From Marihabitans asiaticum (GTDB lineage: Bacteria; Actinomycetota; Actinomycetes; Actinomycetales; Dermatophilaceae), in NCBI RefSeq assembly GCF_007828725.1, contig NZ_VIUW01000001.1:310001-374000 (forward strand): a stretch of 64,000 bases of DNA. Direction: 5' to 3'. This document shows positions 1 to 8,430 of this stretch, piece after piece. The notes below the pieces were generated by a model. That model saw nothing but the letters and a program-made list of their open reading frames with translations, searched no databases and was not told the DNA's origin. A program made the position numbers and the translations under genes. How positions within the stretch are numbered: position 1 is the stretch's first letter; each line of letters opens with the position of its first letter.

Positions 1-842
1 TCCCGGCGCTGATCTTCACGATCGTCATGACCCAGCTGCCCTTCGCGGCGGCCCTGGTCATCGCGTTCATGAACTGGAACTCCTACTACCCCGACGAGCG
101 CGGGTTCGCCGGCCTGACCAACTTTGTCGACATCTTCACCGACACCAACGCCCGCAACGCGGTGATCGTGACCATCCTGCTCACGACGGTCGTCGTGCTG
201 GTCAGCCTGGCTCTCGGCCTGGGGATCGCGTTGCTGCTCGACCGGCCCTTCCGGGGTCGCTCGGTGGTGCGCACGATGATGATCGCGCCCTTCCTCGTCG
301 TCCCGATCGCCGCCGCGCTGCTGTGGAAGCACGCCCTCTTCAACCCCGAGTACGGCCTGCTCAACGGCATGCTCACCCTGGTCTTCGGTGACGACGCGCC
401 ACAGCGGGACTGGATCAGCTCCAACCCCTTCCTCGCGATCGCCGCCGCGCTGATCTGGCAGTGGACGCCGTTCATGATGCTCATCCTGCTCGCGGGTCTG
501 CAGAGCCGGCCGCTCGACGTCGTCGAGGCCGCGCGGATCGACGGAGCGAGCCCCTGGCAGATCTTCACCAACATGACGTTGCCGCACCTGCGGCGCTACA
601 TCGAGCTGGCCGGCCTGCTCGGCGCGATCTTCGTCGTGCAGAACTTCGACCACGTCTTCACCATCACCGGCGGAGGCCTCGGCACCGCCAACCTGCCCTA
701 CTACATCTACGAGACCTTCTACATCGGTCAGGACTACGGCCGGGCGTCGGCCGCAGGAGTCATCACGGTGCTCGGCTCGCTCATCGTGGCGACCTTCGCC
801 CTGCGCACCGTGCTGTCGATCTTCAACGAGGAGCAGCGATGA
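1..842 (+). CDS. Polyol/sugar ABC transporter permease, MalF/SmoF-like (5' end outside window)
   Basis: Inner-membrane permease of a CUT1-type ABC importer for sugars or sugar alcohols. The open frame runs in from base 3, so the N-terminus is outside the window. Several hydrophobic helices are visible, and the cytoplasmic EAA loop (EAARIDGASPWQIF) that docks the ATPase lies about two thirds of the way along. The stop overlaps the next permease's start (ATGA, 839-842), which implies translational coupling. The dehydrogenases and xylulokinase downstream point to a hexitol or pentitol substrate. The binding protein and ATPase genes are not in view. Confidence 0.9.
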   Translation, partial: PALIFTIVMTQLPFAAALVIAFMNWNSYYPDERGFAGLTNFVDIFTDTNARNAVIVTILLTTVVVLVSLALGLGIALLLDRPFRGRSVVRTMMIAPFLVVPIAAALLWKHALFNPEYGLLNGMLTLVFGDDAPQRDWISSNPFLAIAAALIWQWTPFMMLILLAGLQSRPLDVVEAARIDGASPWQIFTNMTLPHLRRYIELAGLLGAIFVVQNFDHVFTITGGGLGTANLPYYIYETFYIGQDYGRASAAGVITVLGSLIVATFALRTVLSIFNEEQR

Positions 843-1681
843 CCACGACAGCCGGAGCCCCGGGCACCACGAGCCGGCGCACGAACATCCTCCTCGGCGG
901 GGCGGCCTGGGTGATCGGCCTGCTCTTCGTCGCCCCCGTGCTGTGGATGGTGCTCACCTCCTTCCACGCCGAGACCGACGCGGCGCAGAACCCGCCGGCG
1001 TTCTTCGCCCCGCTCTCCACCGACGGCTACCAGGCCTTCTTCGACGCCGGACCGTGGCCGCCGCTGCTCAACTCGCTCACCGCGAGCGTCGTGAGCACCG
1101 CGCTGTGCATCGCCCTGGCCCTGCCCGCGGCGTACGCGCTGTCGATCAAGCCGGTGGAGAAGTGGACCGACGTGATGTTCTTCTTCCTGTCCACGAAGAT
1201 GCTCCCCCTCGTCGCCGCGATCATGCCGCTCTACCTCTTCGCCTCCCAGCTGCAGGTGCTGGACAACATCTGGTTCCTCACCCTGCTCTACACGGCGATG
1301 AACCTGCCGATCGCGGTGTGGATGCTGCGCTCCTTCCTCGCCGAGGTCCCGGTCGAGATGCTCGAGGCGGCGCAGATCGACGGCGCGGGCCTGCTGCGCA
1401 CCCTCACCCGCATCGTCGCCCCGGTCGTCATGCCGGGCATCGCGGCGGCCTCGCTGATCTGCTTCATCTTCAGCTGGAACGAGCTGCTCCTCGCCCGCGT
1501 GCTCACCTCAACCGTCGCCCAGACCGCCCCGGTCTTCCTCACCGGCTTCGTCACCAGCCAGGGTCTCTTCCTCGCGCAGGTGTGCGCCGCCTCCTTCGTC
1601 GTCTCGCTGCCGGTGCTCATCGCCGGTTTCGCCGCGCAGGACAAGCTGGTCCAGGGTCTCTCGCTCGGCGCGGTGAAGTGA
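839..1681 (+). CDS. Polyol/sugar ABC transporter permease, MalG/SmoG-like
   Basis: Second permease of the same importer, 280 residues, normal for the MalG/SmoG family. It begins with a basic cytoplasmic stretch, then a first membrane helix (WVIGLLFVAPVLWMVL). The EAA loop reads EAAQIDGAGLLRTL near residue 180, with further helices to the C-terminus. The ATG at 839 overlaps the stop of the first permease by four bases. It should form the heterodimeric channel with that protein. Polyol specificity is inferred from the neighbouring enzymes. Confidence 0.9.
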   Translation: MTTTAGAPGTTSRRTNILLGGAAWVIGLLFVAPVLWMVLTSFHAETDAAQNPPAFFAPLSTDGYQAFFDAGPWPPLLNSLTASVVSTALCIALALPAAYALSIKPVEKWTDVMFFFLSTKMLPLVAAIMPLYLFASQLQVLDNIWFLTLLYTAMNLPIAVWMLRSFLAEVPVEMLEAAQIDGAGLLRTLTRIVAPVVMPGIAAASLICFIFSWNELLLARVLTSTVAQTAPVFLTGFVTSQGLFLAQVCAASFVVSLPVLIAGFAAQDKLVQGLSLGAVK

Positions 1682-1692
1682 TCGGGAGCGCC

Positions 1693-3237
1693 ATGACACG
1701 ACTGAACACGCAGACGCTGGCAGACATCGGCGAGCGCGAAGGGGTAGAGGTGCCCACCTATGACCGGTCGGGCTTGCGTACCGGCATCGTCCACCTCGGG
1801 GTAGGGGGGTTCCACCGGGCGCACCTGGCGATGTACGTCGACCGGCTGCTCGGCGGGCGCGGCGAGGGCGCGGGGGGAGGGGCAGCCCTCTCGGGGGGCC
1901 CGGACGAGACGTCCGAGCCCTCCGGGTGGGCCATCACCGGGGTCGGGTTGCTTCCTCACGACCGGACGATCATCGAGACCCTGCACGACCAGGACGGCCT
2001 CTACACCCTCGTGGTCAAGCATCCCGACGGTGAGTACGACGCACGGGTCATCGGCTCGATCCGCGAGCTGCTGCTCGCCCCGGACGACCCCGAGGCGGTG
2101 CTCGCGCGGCTGACCGACCCGTCCACCCGGATCGTCTCGCTCACGATCACCGAGGGCGGGTACCTCATCGACCAGGTGACCGGACGCTTCGAGGTCGACC
2201 ATCCCAGCCTGGCGTCCGACCTCGCCGGCGACGGCCCACCGCGCACCGCCTTCGCCTACCTCACCGAGGCCCTGCGTCGGCGCCGCGAGGCCGGCGTCGT
2301 CCCCTTCACCGCGATGTCGTGCGACAACCTGCCCGGCAACGGTGACGTCGCCCGGCACGCCGTGACCACCTTCGCCGAGCAGCTCGACCCCGAACTTGCC
2401 CGGTGGATCGAGACCGAGGTCCGCTTCCCCAACGCCATGGTCGACCGGATCACCCCGGTGACCACGGAGGAGGACCGGGCCGCGGTCCGCGACCGGTTCG
2501 GCATCGAGGACGGCTGGCCGGTCGTGTGCGAGCCCTTCACCCAGTGGGTCCTCGAGGACCACTTCGGGGCCGGGCGGCCCCCCTTCGAGCAGGTCGGCGC
2601 CCAGCTTGTCGACGACGTCGTGCCCTACGAGCTGATGAAGCTGAGGCTGCTCAACGCCAGCCATCAGGCGCTGTGCTACCTCGGCTACCTCGCCGGCTAC
2701 CGCTACGCCCACGAGGTCGCGAGCGACCCCACCTTCGTCGCCTTCCTCCTCGGGTACATGCGCGAGGAGGCGACGCCGACCCTGCCCGAGGTGCCCGGGC
2801 AGGACCTCGAGCAGTACGCACGCACCCTGATCGAGCGCTTCGCCAACCCCGAGGTGCGCGACAGCCTCGCCCGCCTCTGCGCGGAGTCCTCGGACCGCAT
2901 CCCGAAGTGGCTCGTGCCGGTGATCCGAGCCAACCTCGAGCAGGGCGGTGAGATCGACCGCAGCGCCCTCGTCGTGGCGTCCTGGGCGCGCTACGCCGAA
3001 GGGGTGGACGAGCAGGGCGAGCCGATCGAGGTCGTCGACCACCGGCGGGAGGCCGTGCTCGAGGCGGCCCAGGAGCAGCTGCGCGGCGACCCCCTGGCGT
3101 TCCTGCGCGACCCTCAGCTCTTCGGCGACCTGGCCGAGCGAGAGCGGTTCACGCAGCGCTACCTGCACCACCTTGAGGTGCTGCACCGCGACGGTGCCCG
3201 CAGCGCGGTCGAAAGGGTTGTGGGTGACGATGACTGA
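1693..3237 (+). CDS. Mannitol dehydrogenase family protein (polyol:NAD oxidoreductase)
   Basis: Long-chain mannitol 2-dehydrogenase family enzyme of 514 residues, expected to oxidise D-mannitol, D-arabitol or a related polyol to the 2-keto sugar with NAD. The N-terminal Rossmann part carries GVGGFHRAHLAMYVD, and the C-terminal domain has the family active-site segment KLRLLNASHQALCYLGY. The ATG lies 11 bases after the upstream permease stop. A short Gly/Ala/Pro-rich insertion around residues 57-75 is unusual for the family. If arabitol is the substrate, the product D-xylulose would feed the xylulokinase downstream. Confidence 0.9.
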   Translation: MTRLNTQTLADIGEREGVEVPTYDRSGLRTGIVHLGVGGFHRAHLAMYVDRLLGGRGEGAGGGAALSGGPDETSEPSGWAITGVGLLPHDRTIIETLHDQDGLYTLVVKHPDGEYDARVIGSIRELLLAPDDPEAVLARLTDPSTRIVSLTITEGGYLIDQVTGRFEVDHPSLASDLAGDGPPRTAFAYLTEALRRRREAGVVPFTAMSCDNLPGNGDVARHAVTTFAEQLDPELARWIETEVRFPNAMVDRITPVTTEEDRAAVRDRFGIEDGWPVVCEPFTQWVLEDHFGAGRPPFEQVGAQLVDDVVPYELMKLRLLNASHQALCYLGYLAGYRYAHEVASDPTFVAFLLGYMREEATPTLPEVPGQDLEQYARTLIERFANPEVRDSLARLCAESSDRIPKWLVPVIRANLEQGGEIDRSALVVASWARYAEGVDEQGEPIEVVDHRREAVLEAAQEQLRGDPLAFLRDPQLFGDLAERERFTQRYLHHLEVLHRDGARSAVERVVGDDD

Positions 3238-4300
3238 GCGCGACCCGGTCCCTGCGACCATGCCCGCGGTCCGCCTGCCCGGTGACTCCACGGTCGAGCA
3301 CGTCACCCTCGACGTACCCGAGCCGGGCCCCGGGCAGGTCCTGCTGCGGATGCGCGCGTCGTCGATCTGCGGCAGCGACATCAGGGCGATCTACCGGGAG
3401 CACTTGGGCCACGGCGCGGAGGCCTACCAGGGCGTCGTCGCCGGTCACGAGCCGTGCGGTGACGTCGTCGCCGTCGGCCAGGGCGTGCGCGACCTCGTCG
3501 AGGGCGACCGCGTCGTCGTCTACCACATCGCCGGCTGCCTGCGCTGCGCCGAATGCCGCCGCGGCTACCCGGTGGGGTGCACCTCGTCGACCCGGGCCGC
3601 TCACGGTTGGCAGCGCGACGGTGGGCACGCCGACTACATGCTCGCCGAGGCGGTCTCGTGCCTGCCGCTGCCGGACTCCCTCACCCACGTCGACGGCGCG
3701 CTCGTCTCCTGCGGCTTCGGCACCGCGTACGAGGGTCTGCTCCGTGGCCGGGTGAGCGGACGCGACCGACTGCTCGTCACCGGACTAGGCCCCGTCGGCC
3801 TGGCCGCGGCGATGCTCGGTCGGCACCTCGGCGCGAGCACGGTGATCGGGTCCGACCCCTCGCCGGAGCGGGTCGCGCTCGCCCGCGAGCTCGGGGTCGT
3901 CGACGCGGCGGTCACCGACGCCGGCGAGCTCGACGACGTCGTCGCCGAGCACACCGCGGGGCAGGGCTGCGAGGTCACCATCGACTGCTCCGGCCACCCC
4001 GACGCCCGGCACGCGGCCTTGCGCAGCACCCGCACCCGCGGACGGTGCGTCTTCGTCGGCGAAGGGGGGCGGGTCGACTTTGCCGTGTCGGACCTCCTGA
4101 TCCACCAGCAGCTCGAGGTGCACGGCTCCTGGGTGACCTCCCTCGGTCACATGGCCGAGCTGCTCGAGCTGCTCGACCGCTGGGGTGAGCATCCCGAGCG
4201 GGTGGTCACCGACCGGCTGCCGCTCGCTCAGGCCGAGCAGGCCTACGAGATCGCTGCGGCCGGCGCGGCGGGCAAGGTCGTCATCACGTGGGAGGAGTGA
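3230..4300 (+). CDS. Zinc-dependent alcohol dehydrogenase (MDR superfamily)
   Basis: Medium-chain zinc alcohol dehydrogenase of 356 residues. Catalytic-zinc ligands appear in SICGSDIR and GHEPCGD. The structural zinc loop has four cysteines in CLRCAECRRGYPVGC. The NAD-binding glycine motif is TGLGPVGLAAA. It overlaps the mannitol dehydrogenase by eight bases; an in-frame GTG at 3224 is an alternative start. In this operon it probably oxidises a second polyol or an intermediate. The exact substrate cannot be read from the sequence. Confidence 0.87.
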   Translation: MTERDPVPATMPAVRLPGDSTVEHVTLDVPEPGPGQVLLRMRASSICGSDIRAIYREHLGHGAEAYQGVVAGHEPCGDVVAVGQGVRDLVEGDRVVVYHIAGCLRCAECRRGYPVGCTSSTRAAHGWQRDGGHADYMLAEAVSCLPLPDSLTHVDGALVSCGFGTAYEGLLRGRVSGRDRLLVTGLGPVGLAAAMLGRHLGASTVIGSDPSPERVALARELGVVDAAVTDAGELDDVVAEHTAGQGCEVTIDCSGHPDARHAALRSTRTRGRCVFVGEGGRVDFAVSDLLIHQQLEVHGSWVTSLGHMAELLELLDRWGEHPERVVTDRLPLAQAEQAYEIAAAGAAGKVVITWEE

Positions 4301-4305
4301 GCGCG

Positions 4306-5442
4306 GTGCCGAGCGTCATGCGGGCCGCGGTGCTGCGCGCGCCCGCCGAGCTGGTCGTGGAGGAGCGCCCGGTCCCTCGGCCGGCGCCCGGCGAGGTGCT
4401 CGTCGCGGTGACCGCGGTCGGGGTCTGCGGCTCCGACACCCACTACTACCGTCACGGCCGGATCGGCGAGCACGTGCTGCGCAGCCCGATGGTCATCGGT
4501 CACGAGGCCGGTGGGCGGGTGGTCGCGGTCGGCGAAGCGGTGGACCCGGGACGGGTCGGGCAGCGGGTCTCGATCGAGCCGGGCGTGCCGTGCTTCGTCT
4601 GCCGTTGGTGCGTGTCCGGCCGGTACAACCTCTGCCCGGAGATGAGCTTCCACGCCACCCCGCCGGTCGACGGGTCGATGCAGGAGTACGTGGCGGTCCA
4701 CGCCGCGATGGCTCACCCCGTGCCCGACACCGTCTCCGACGTCGCCGCGGCCATGCTCGAACCGCTGTCGGTAGCGATCTGGGCCGTGCGCTGCGGGGAG
4801 GTCTCGCTCGGCGACCGGGTGCTCGTCACCGGAGCCGGTCCGGTCGGACTGCTCGCCGCGCAGGTGGCCCGCGCGGCTGGAGGTGCGGTCACGGTGCGTG
4901 AGCCCGACCCGCGGCGCCGTTCGGTCGCCGAGGGACTCGGCCTGACCGTCCAGGGTGCCGACAGGTCAGGCGCGGATCCGACGGCAGGTGCCGACAGGTC
5001 AGGCGCGGATCCGACGGCAGGTGCCGACAGGTCCGGTGCGGATCCGACGGCGGGTGCCGACGCGTCTGGTGCGGATCCGACGGCAGCTGGCGGGACCCCC
5101 TTCGCCGTCCTCCTGGAGTGCTCCGGACACCTCGATGCCGTCGCCGACGGCCTCGCCGCTCTGCAGCCCGCGGGCCGGGCGGTGCTCGTCGGCATGGGCG
5201 CCGACGAGGTGCGCGTCCCCAGCTCGGTGCTGCAGGACCGCGAGGTGAGCATCACGGGGACCTTCCGATATGCCGGCACCTGGCCGACCGCGATCGAGCT
5301 CGCCGCCTCGGGTCAGGTGGTGCTCGACGGTCTCCCGGTGCGCCTCTTCGACCTCGCCGACGCCGCGGATGCGGTCGTTGCCGGGCAGGAGGATCCTGGA
5401 CTCGTCAAGGCCATCGTCTGCCCGGGAGGCCGACCAGCATGA
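4306..5442 (+). CDS. L-iditol/xylitol 2-dehydrogenase-like zinc dehydrogenase with a tandem-repeat insert
   Basis: Zinc polyol dehydrogenase of the sorbitol/xylitol type, 378 residues. Motifs include GVCGSDTHYYRHG, GHEAGG, a four-cysteine structural zinc loop (CFVCRWCVSGRYNLC), MLEPLSV and TGAGPVGLLAA. GTG 4306 was chosen because GGAGGA at 4291-4296 sits at ideal distance; ATG 4318 and GTG 4288 are alternatives. A 44-residue insert of four 11-residue units interrupts the NAD-binding domain after the second Rossmann strand, where relatives have a short turn. It overlaps the xylulokinase start (ATGA). Expected product is D-xylulose or D-fructose. Confidence 0.87.
   Translation: MPSVMRAAVLRAPAELVVEERPVPRPAPGEVLVAVTAVGVCGSDTHYYRHGRIGEHVLRSPMVIGHEAGGRVVAVGEAVDPGRVGQRVSIEPGVPCFVCRWCVSGRYNLCPEMSFHATPPVDGSMQEYVAVHAAMAHPVPDTVSDVAAAMLEPLSVAIWAVRCGEVSLGDRVLVTGAGPVGLLAAQVARAAGGAVTVREPDPRRRSVAEGLGLTVQGADRSGADPTAGADRSGADPTAGADRSGADPTAGADASGADPTAAGGTPFAVLLECSGHLDAVADGLAALQPAGRAVLVGMGADEVRVPSSVLQDREVSITGTFRYAGTWPTAIELAASGQVVLDGLPVRLFDLADAADAVVAGQEDPGLVKAIVCPGGRPA
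4954..5085 (+). repeat. 33-bp in-frame minisatellite, four copies
   Basis: Four head-to-tail 33-bp units start at 4954, 4987, 5020 and 5053. Units 1 and 2 are identical; units 3 and 4 carry a few substitutions. Each encodes GADRSGADPTA (last copy GADASGADPTA). The length is a multiple of three, so copy-number change would keep the dehydrogenase frame. Confidence 0.95.
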
Positions 5443-6857
5443 GTGCCCGTCTTGTCGCGGGGATCGACTCCTCGACCCAGTCCACCAAGGTCGTCGTCTG
5501 CGACGCCGCCACCGGCGCCGTCCTGCGCTCCGGGCGGGCCGTCCACCCCGACGCCACCGAGGTGCATCCCGACCGGTGGTGGCAGGCGCTGACCGAGGCC
5601 ACCGGCGACGGGCTGCTCGAAGGGGTCGAGGCGCTCGCAGTCGGTGGACAGCAGCACGGCATGGTCGTCAGCGACGACGCCGGGTCCGTGATTCGCGATG
5701 CGTTGCTGTGGAACGACACCCGCTCGGCGCCGCAGGCGCGCGCGTTGGTCGAGGAGCTCGGCGGACCCACGGCGTGGGTCGAGGCGACCGGATCGGTCCC
5801 CGGGGCGAGCTTCACCGTGACCAAGCTGCGCTGGCTTGCCGAGCACGAGCCCGACCACGCCGCCGCGGTGGCGAGCGTCGAGCTGCCGCACGACTGGCTG
5901 ACCCGACGGCTCCTCGAGGGAGGCGAGCCGGTCGCCTCGTCGGTCACCGACCGCGGCGAAGCCTCCGGCACCGGCTACTTCTCACCGGCGACCGGCCGCT
6001 ACGACGAGGACCGGCTGCGCCGCAGCCTGGGGCACGTCCCCGGGCTGCCTCGGGTGCTCGGACCCGGTGAGGCAGCCGGACGGACCGCGGGCGGGATGCT
6101 CGTCGGGCCCGGTACCGGCGACAACATGGCCGCCGGACTCGGGCTGGGTCTCGAGCCCGGCGACGTCGTGATCTCGCTCGGGACGAGCGGCACCGTCTTC
6201 GGGCGGCACGACGAGCCGGTCGCCGACCCGACCGGTGACATCGCCGGCTTCGCGGACGCCGAAGGCGGATTCCTCCCGCTGGTGTGCACCCTCAACGCGG
6301 CACGGGTGCTGGTCGCCGCCGCGCAGCTGCTCGGGGTCGACCTCGACGAGCTCGCCCGTCTGGCGGGCGAGGCCGAGCCGGGTGCGGGCGGGCTGACGCT
6401 GCTGCCCTACCTCGACGGTGAGCGCACACCGAACCTCCCGGCTGCCACCGGCAGCCTCAGCGGACTGACCCGGACCTCGATGACCCCGGCCAACCTGGCC
6501 CGCGCCGCGCACGAAGGGATGCTGTGCAACCTCGCCGAAGGGGTGGACCGGCTCCGCGAAGCCGGCCTGGACGCGCACCGCGTGCTCCTCATCGGAGGGG
6601 CCTCGGCCTCGCCCCTCGTCCCTCAGATCACCGCCGACCTCACCGGCCTGCCGGTCGTCGTGCCGGCTGCGGGCGAGTACGTCGCGCTCGGAGCCGCGCG
6701 GCAGGCGGCCTGGGTGCTCTCCGGCGCGGACGAGCCGCCCGCCTGGTCCGTCGAGTCCGACTCGACCTGGGACCCCCGGTCGGACGAGCGCCACGACGAG
6801 GTCCGCGGGCGCTATCGCGACCAGGTGGCGCTGGTGCACCCCGAGACACGACGCTGA
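5439..6857 (+). CDS. xylB: Xylulokinase
   Basis: FGGY-family sugar kinase of 472 residues that phosphorylates D-xylulose to D-xylulose 5-phosphate for the pentose phosphate pathway. Visible signatures are the N-terminal phosphate loop GIDSSTQSTKVVV, GGQQHGMV, DALLWNDTRS, and the nucleotide-binding SLGTSGTVF and GGASASPL segments. Length is normal for XylB. The ATG overlaps the stop of the preceding dehydrogenase by four bases. As last gene of the operon it takes the ketose made by the dehydrogenases, favouring arabitol, xylitol or a similar pentitol among the substrates. Confidence 0.93.
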   Translation: MSARLVAGIDSSTQSTKVVVCDAATGAVLRSGRAVHPDATEVHPDRWWQALTEATGDGLLEGVEALAVGGQQHGMVVSDDAGSVIRDALLWNDTRSAPQARALVEELGGPTAWVEATGSVPGASFTVTKLRWLAEHEPDHAAAVASVELPHDWLTRRLLEGGEPVASSVTDRGEASGTGYFSPATGRYDEDRLRRSLGHVPGLPRVLGPGEAAGRTAGGMLVGPGTGDNMAAGLGLGLEPGDVVISLGTSGTVFGRHDEPVADPTGDIAGFADAEGGFLPLVCTLNAARVLVAAAQLLGVDLDELARLAGEAEPGAGGLTLLPYLDGERTPNLPAATGSLSGLTRTSMTPANLARAAHEGMLCNLAEGVDRLREAGLDAHRVLLIGGASASPLVPQITADLTGLPVVVPAAGEYVALGAARQAAWVLSGADEPPAWSVESDSTWDPRSDERHDEVRGRYRDQVALVHPETRR

Positions 6858-6898
6858 CCTGCTGGGGGAGAGCCGCCGATCGACGGGGTGCGGGGGGA

Positions 6899-6998
6899 AC
6901 CGTTCGTCTGAGGTTCCCCGGGGATCTGCGAAGGGGTGGCGAGGGGTTCGGGTGGTGGGGGAGCCGTTCGTCTGAGGCTCCCCGGGGATCTGCGGCGG
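6899..6998 (+). repeat. Dispersed ~40-bp repeat, two direct copies at the xylB 3' end
   Basis: Copy 1 (6899-6939) and the diverged copy 2 (6962-6998) share a core built on CGTTCGTCTGAGG, then TCCCCGGGGATCTGCG. The centre CCCCGGGG is palindromic, and copy 1 ends with CGAAGGGG. They lie between convergent genes. Related copies occur at 9859-9940 and 51064-51105. Confidence 0.9.
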
Positions 6999-6999
6999 C

Positions 7000-7713
7000 T
7001 CAGCTCTCGAGGAGCCGCACCGTTCCCACTCCTGCCTCCACCGAGACGGTGTGCGCGGCGCCGGGGTCGTCACCGATCTGGTTGTCCAGACTGTCGGGCA
7101 TCCCGTCGAAGGACACTGAGTAGCTCTCGTCACCCGGCATCGTCGCGGTGACGTCACCGACGCCCACCTGGATCGAGGCGCGATCGGCTGCCTCGGCGAG
7201 CTCTAGCTCGGCGCCGCCGACCCCGACCTGCACGTCGACGATGCCCGAGCGGGAGCCGGTCGTCGTGACCGAACCGACTCCGACCCGAGCCCTCAGGTCG
7301 CCATCCAGGTCATCGGTGCTGAGCGACCCGACCCCGCTCTCGACCTCGACGTCCGTGCCCTCGGGCACGACGACGACCCACCGGGTGCTGCAGACGTCCG
7401 GCCACACACCCCCTTCGCATCCGCTGTCGATGGTGAGGGTGTCGCTGGACTGGCGCACCGTGACATCGGGCTCGCGCAGGCCCCACTTGCTCGTCAGCGT
7501 CGCCGCCGGTTGCTCACCGTCCCGGGCCTGACGGATGTCGACCTCCCCGAGGCCGTTCTTCATCGACAGCCGGGTGATGTCGGAGGGGACCGGGTGCTCG
7601 GTGGTCTCAGACCGCTGGAGCATCGGCCCGAGGAAGGTGAGGGAGGTTCCTGCGACGAGCACAGCAGAGACGACGCCGGCGACGGTCCGGATGAGGAGAG
7701 TGAGCGGGGTCAT
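7000..7713 (-). CDS. Membrane-anchored DUF4097-like beta-helix protein
   Basis: Protein of 237 residues with an N-terminal hydrophobic anchor (residues 6-28), then a Ser/Thr/Gly/Val-rich domain of short repeated beta strands (VGSLSTDD, VGVGSVTTTG, VGVGDVTATM) typical of DUF4097/LiaG-like putative adhesins. It starts three bases after the response regulator stop and is very likely co-transcribed with the two-component genes upstream. Such proteins often accompany envelope-stress systems. A role in sensing or output here is inferred; no enzymatic motif is visible. Confidence 0.75.
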   Translation of the reverse strand: MTPLTLLIRTVAGVVSAVLVAGTSLTFLGPMLQRSETTEHPVPSDITRLSMKNGLGEVDIRQARDGEQPAATLTSKWGLREPDVTVRQSSDTLTIDSGCEGGVWPDVCSTRWVVVVPEGTDVEVESGVGSLSTDDLDGDLRARVGVGSVTTTGSRSGIVDVQVGVGGAELELAEAADRASIQVGVGDVTATMPGDESYSVSFDGMPDSLDNQIGDDPGAAHTVSVEAGVGTVRLLES

Positions 7714-7716
7714 CGG

Positions 7717-8430
7717 TCAGCCTTCCTGCTCGAGACGGCGAAGGACGGCGAGCACCCGCCGGTGATCACCCTCGGTGGGTGGGAGGTCGAGCTTGGTGAA
7801 GATCGAGCTGACGTGCTTCTCGACGGCTCCCTCGGAGACGTACAGCTGGGCGGCGATGGCGCTGTTGGTGCGGCCCTGAGCCATGAGATCGAGGACGTCA
7901 TGCTCGCGCGGGGTGAGCGACGCCAGCGGATCGGCGTGGCGGGCGCGGGTGAGGAGCTGGGCGACGACCTCCGGGTCGAGGACGGTGCCGCCGCCGTGCA
8001 CCTCGCGCAGCGCGTCGACGAAGTCGCTGGTGTCGGCGACCCGGTCCTTGAGCAGGTAGCCGACCGACCGGGTGCGCGAGGCGAGCAGCTCGGTGGCGTA
8101 CTCCTCCTCCACGTACTGGCTGAGCACCATGACGGCCGTCCCCGGATGCTGCTCGCGTACGACGAGCGCGGCCTTGATCCCTTCGCTGGTGAAGGTCGGC
8201 GGCATCCTCACGTCGACGACGACGAGGTCGGGCTGGTGCTCCTGCACCGCCCGCAGGAAGGTCTCGGCGTCCGGGCAGGCTGCGGCGACGTCGAATCCGG
8301 CGGAGCCGAGCAGTCGGACCAGCCCGTCGCGCAGCAGCACCGAGTCCTCGGCGATGACGACGCTGATCCGCTGCGCCGTCGGTTCGGCGCTCGCGGGCGT
8401 GGGGGTGGTCGACCCGGTGGATGAGCTCAT
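7717..8430 (-). CDS. NarL/FixJ-family response regulator
   Basis: Two-domain response regulator of 237 residues. The receiver domain begins near residue 22 (VVIAEDSVLLRDGL); the phosphoacceptor aspartate is in LVVVDVRMPP near residue 72. The C-terminal LuxR-type helix-turn-helix starts at LTPREHDVLDLMAQG and contains VEKHVSSIFTKL. A low-complexity Ser/Thr/Pro/Ala leader precedes the receiver. The start overlaps the kinase stop by four bases, so the pair is translationally coupled. Target genes cannot be identified, although the DUF4097 gene downstream is a natural candidate. Confidence 0.93.
   Translation of the reverse strand: MSSSTGSTTPTPASAEPTAQRISVVIAEDSVLLRDGLVRLLGSAGFDVAAACPDAETFLRAVQEHQPDLVVVDVRMPPTFTSEGIKAALVVREQHPGTAVMVLSQYVEEEYATELLASRTRSVGYLLKDRVADTSDFVDALREVHGGGTVLDPEVVAQLLTRARHADPLASLTPREHDVLDLMAQGRTNSAIAAQLYVSEGAVEKHVSSIFTKLDLPPTEGDHRRVLAVLRRLEQEG

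Noticed and set aside
1288-3381. Long open frame on the minus strand (697 codons) opposite the mannitol dehydrogenase
   Set aside because: It is an antisense shadow produced by high GC: no domain, strongly biased composition, and the plus-strand frame encodes a clear enzyme family.
4954-5085. Regular 33-bp repeats considered as a CRISPR array
   Set aside because: The repeats are contiguous without spacers, stay in frame and lie inside a dehydrogenase gene; no cas gene is in the window.
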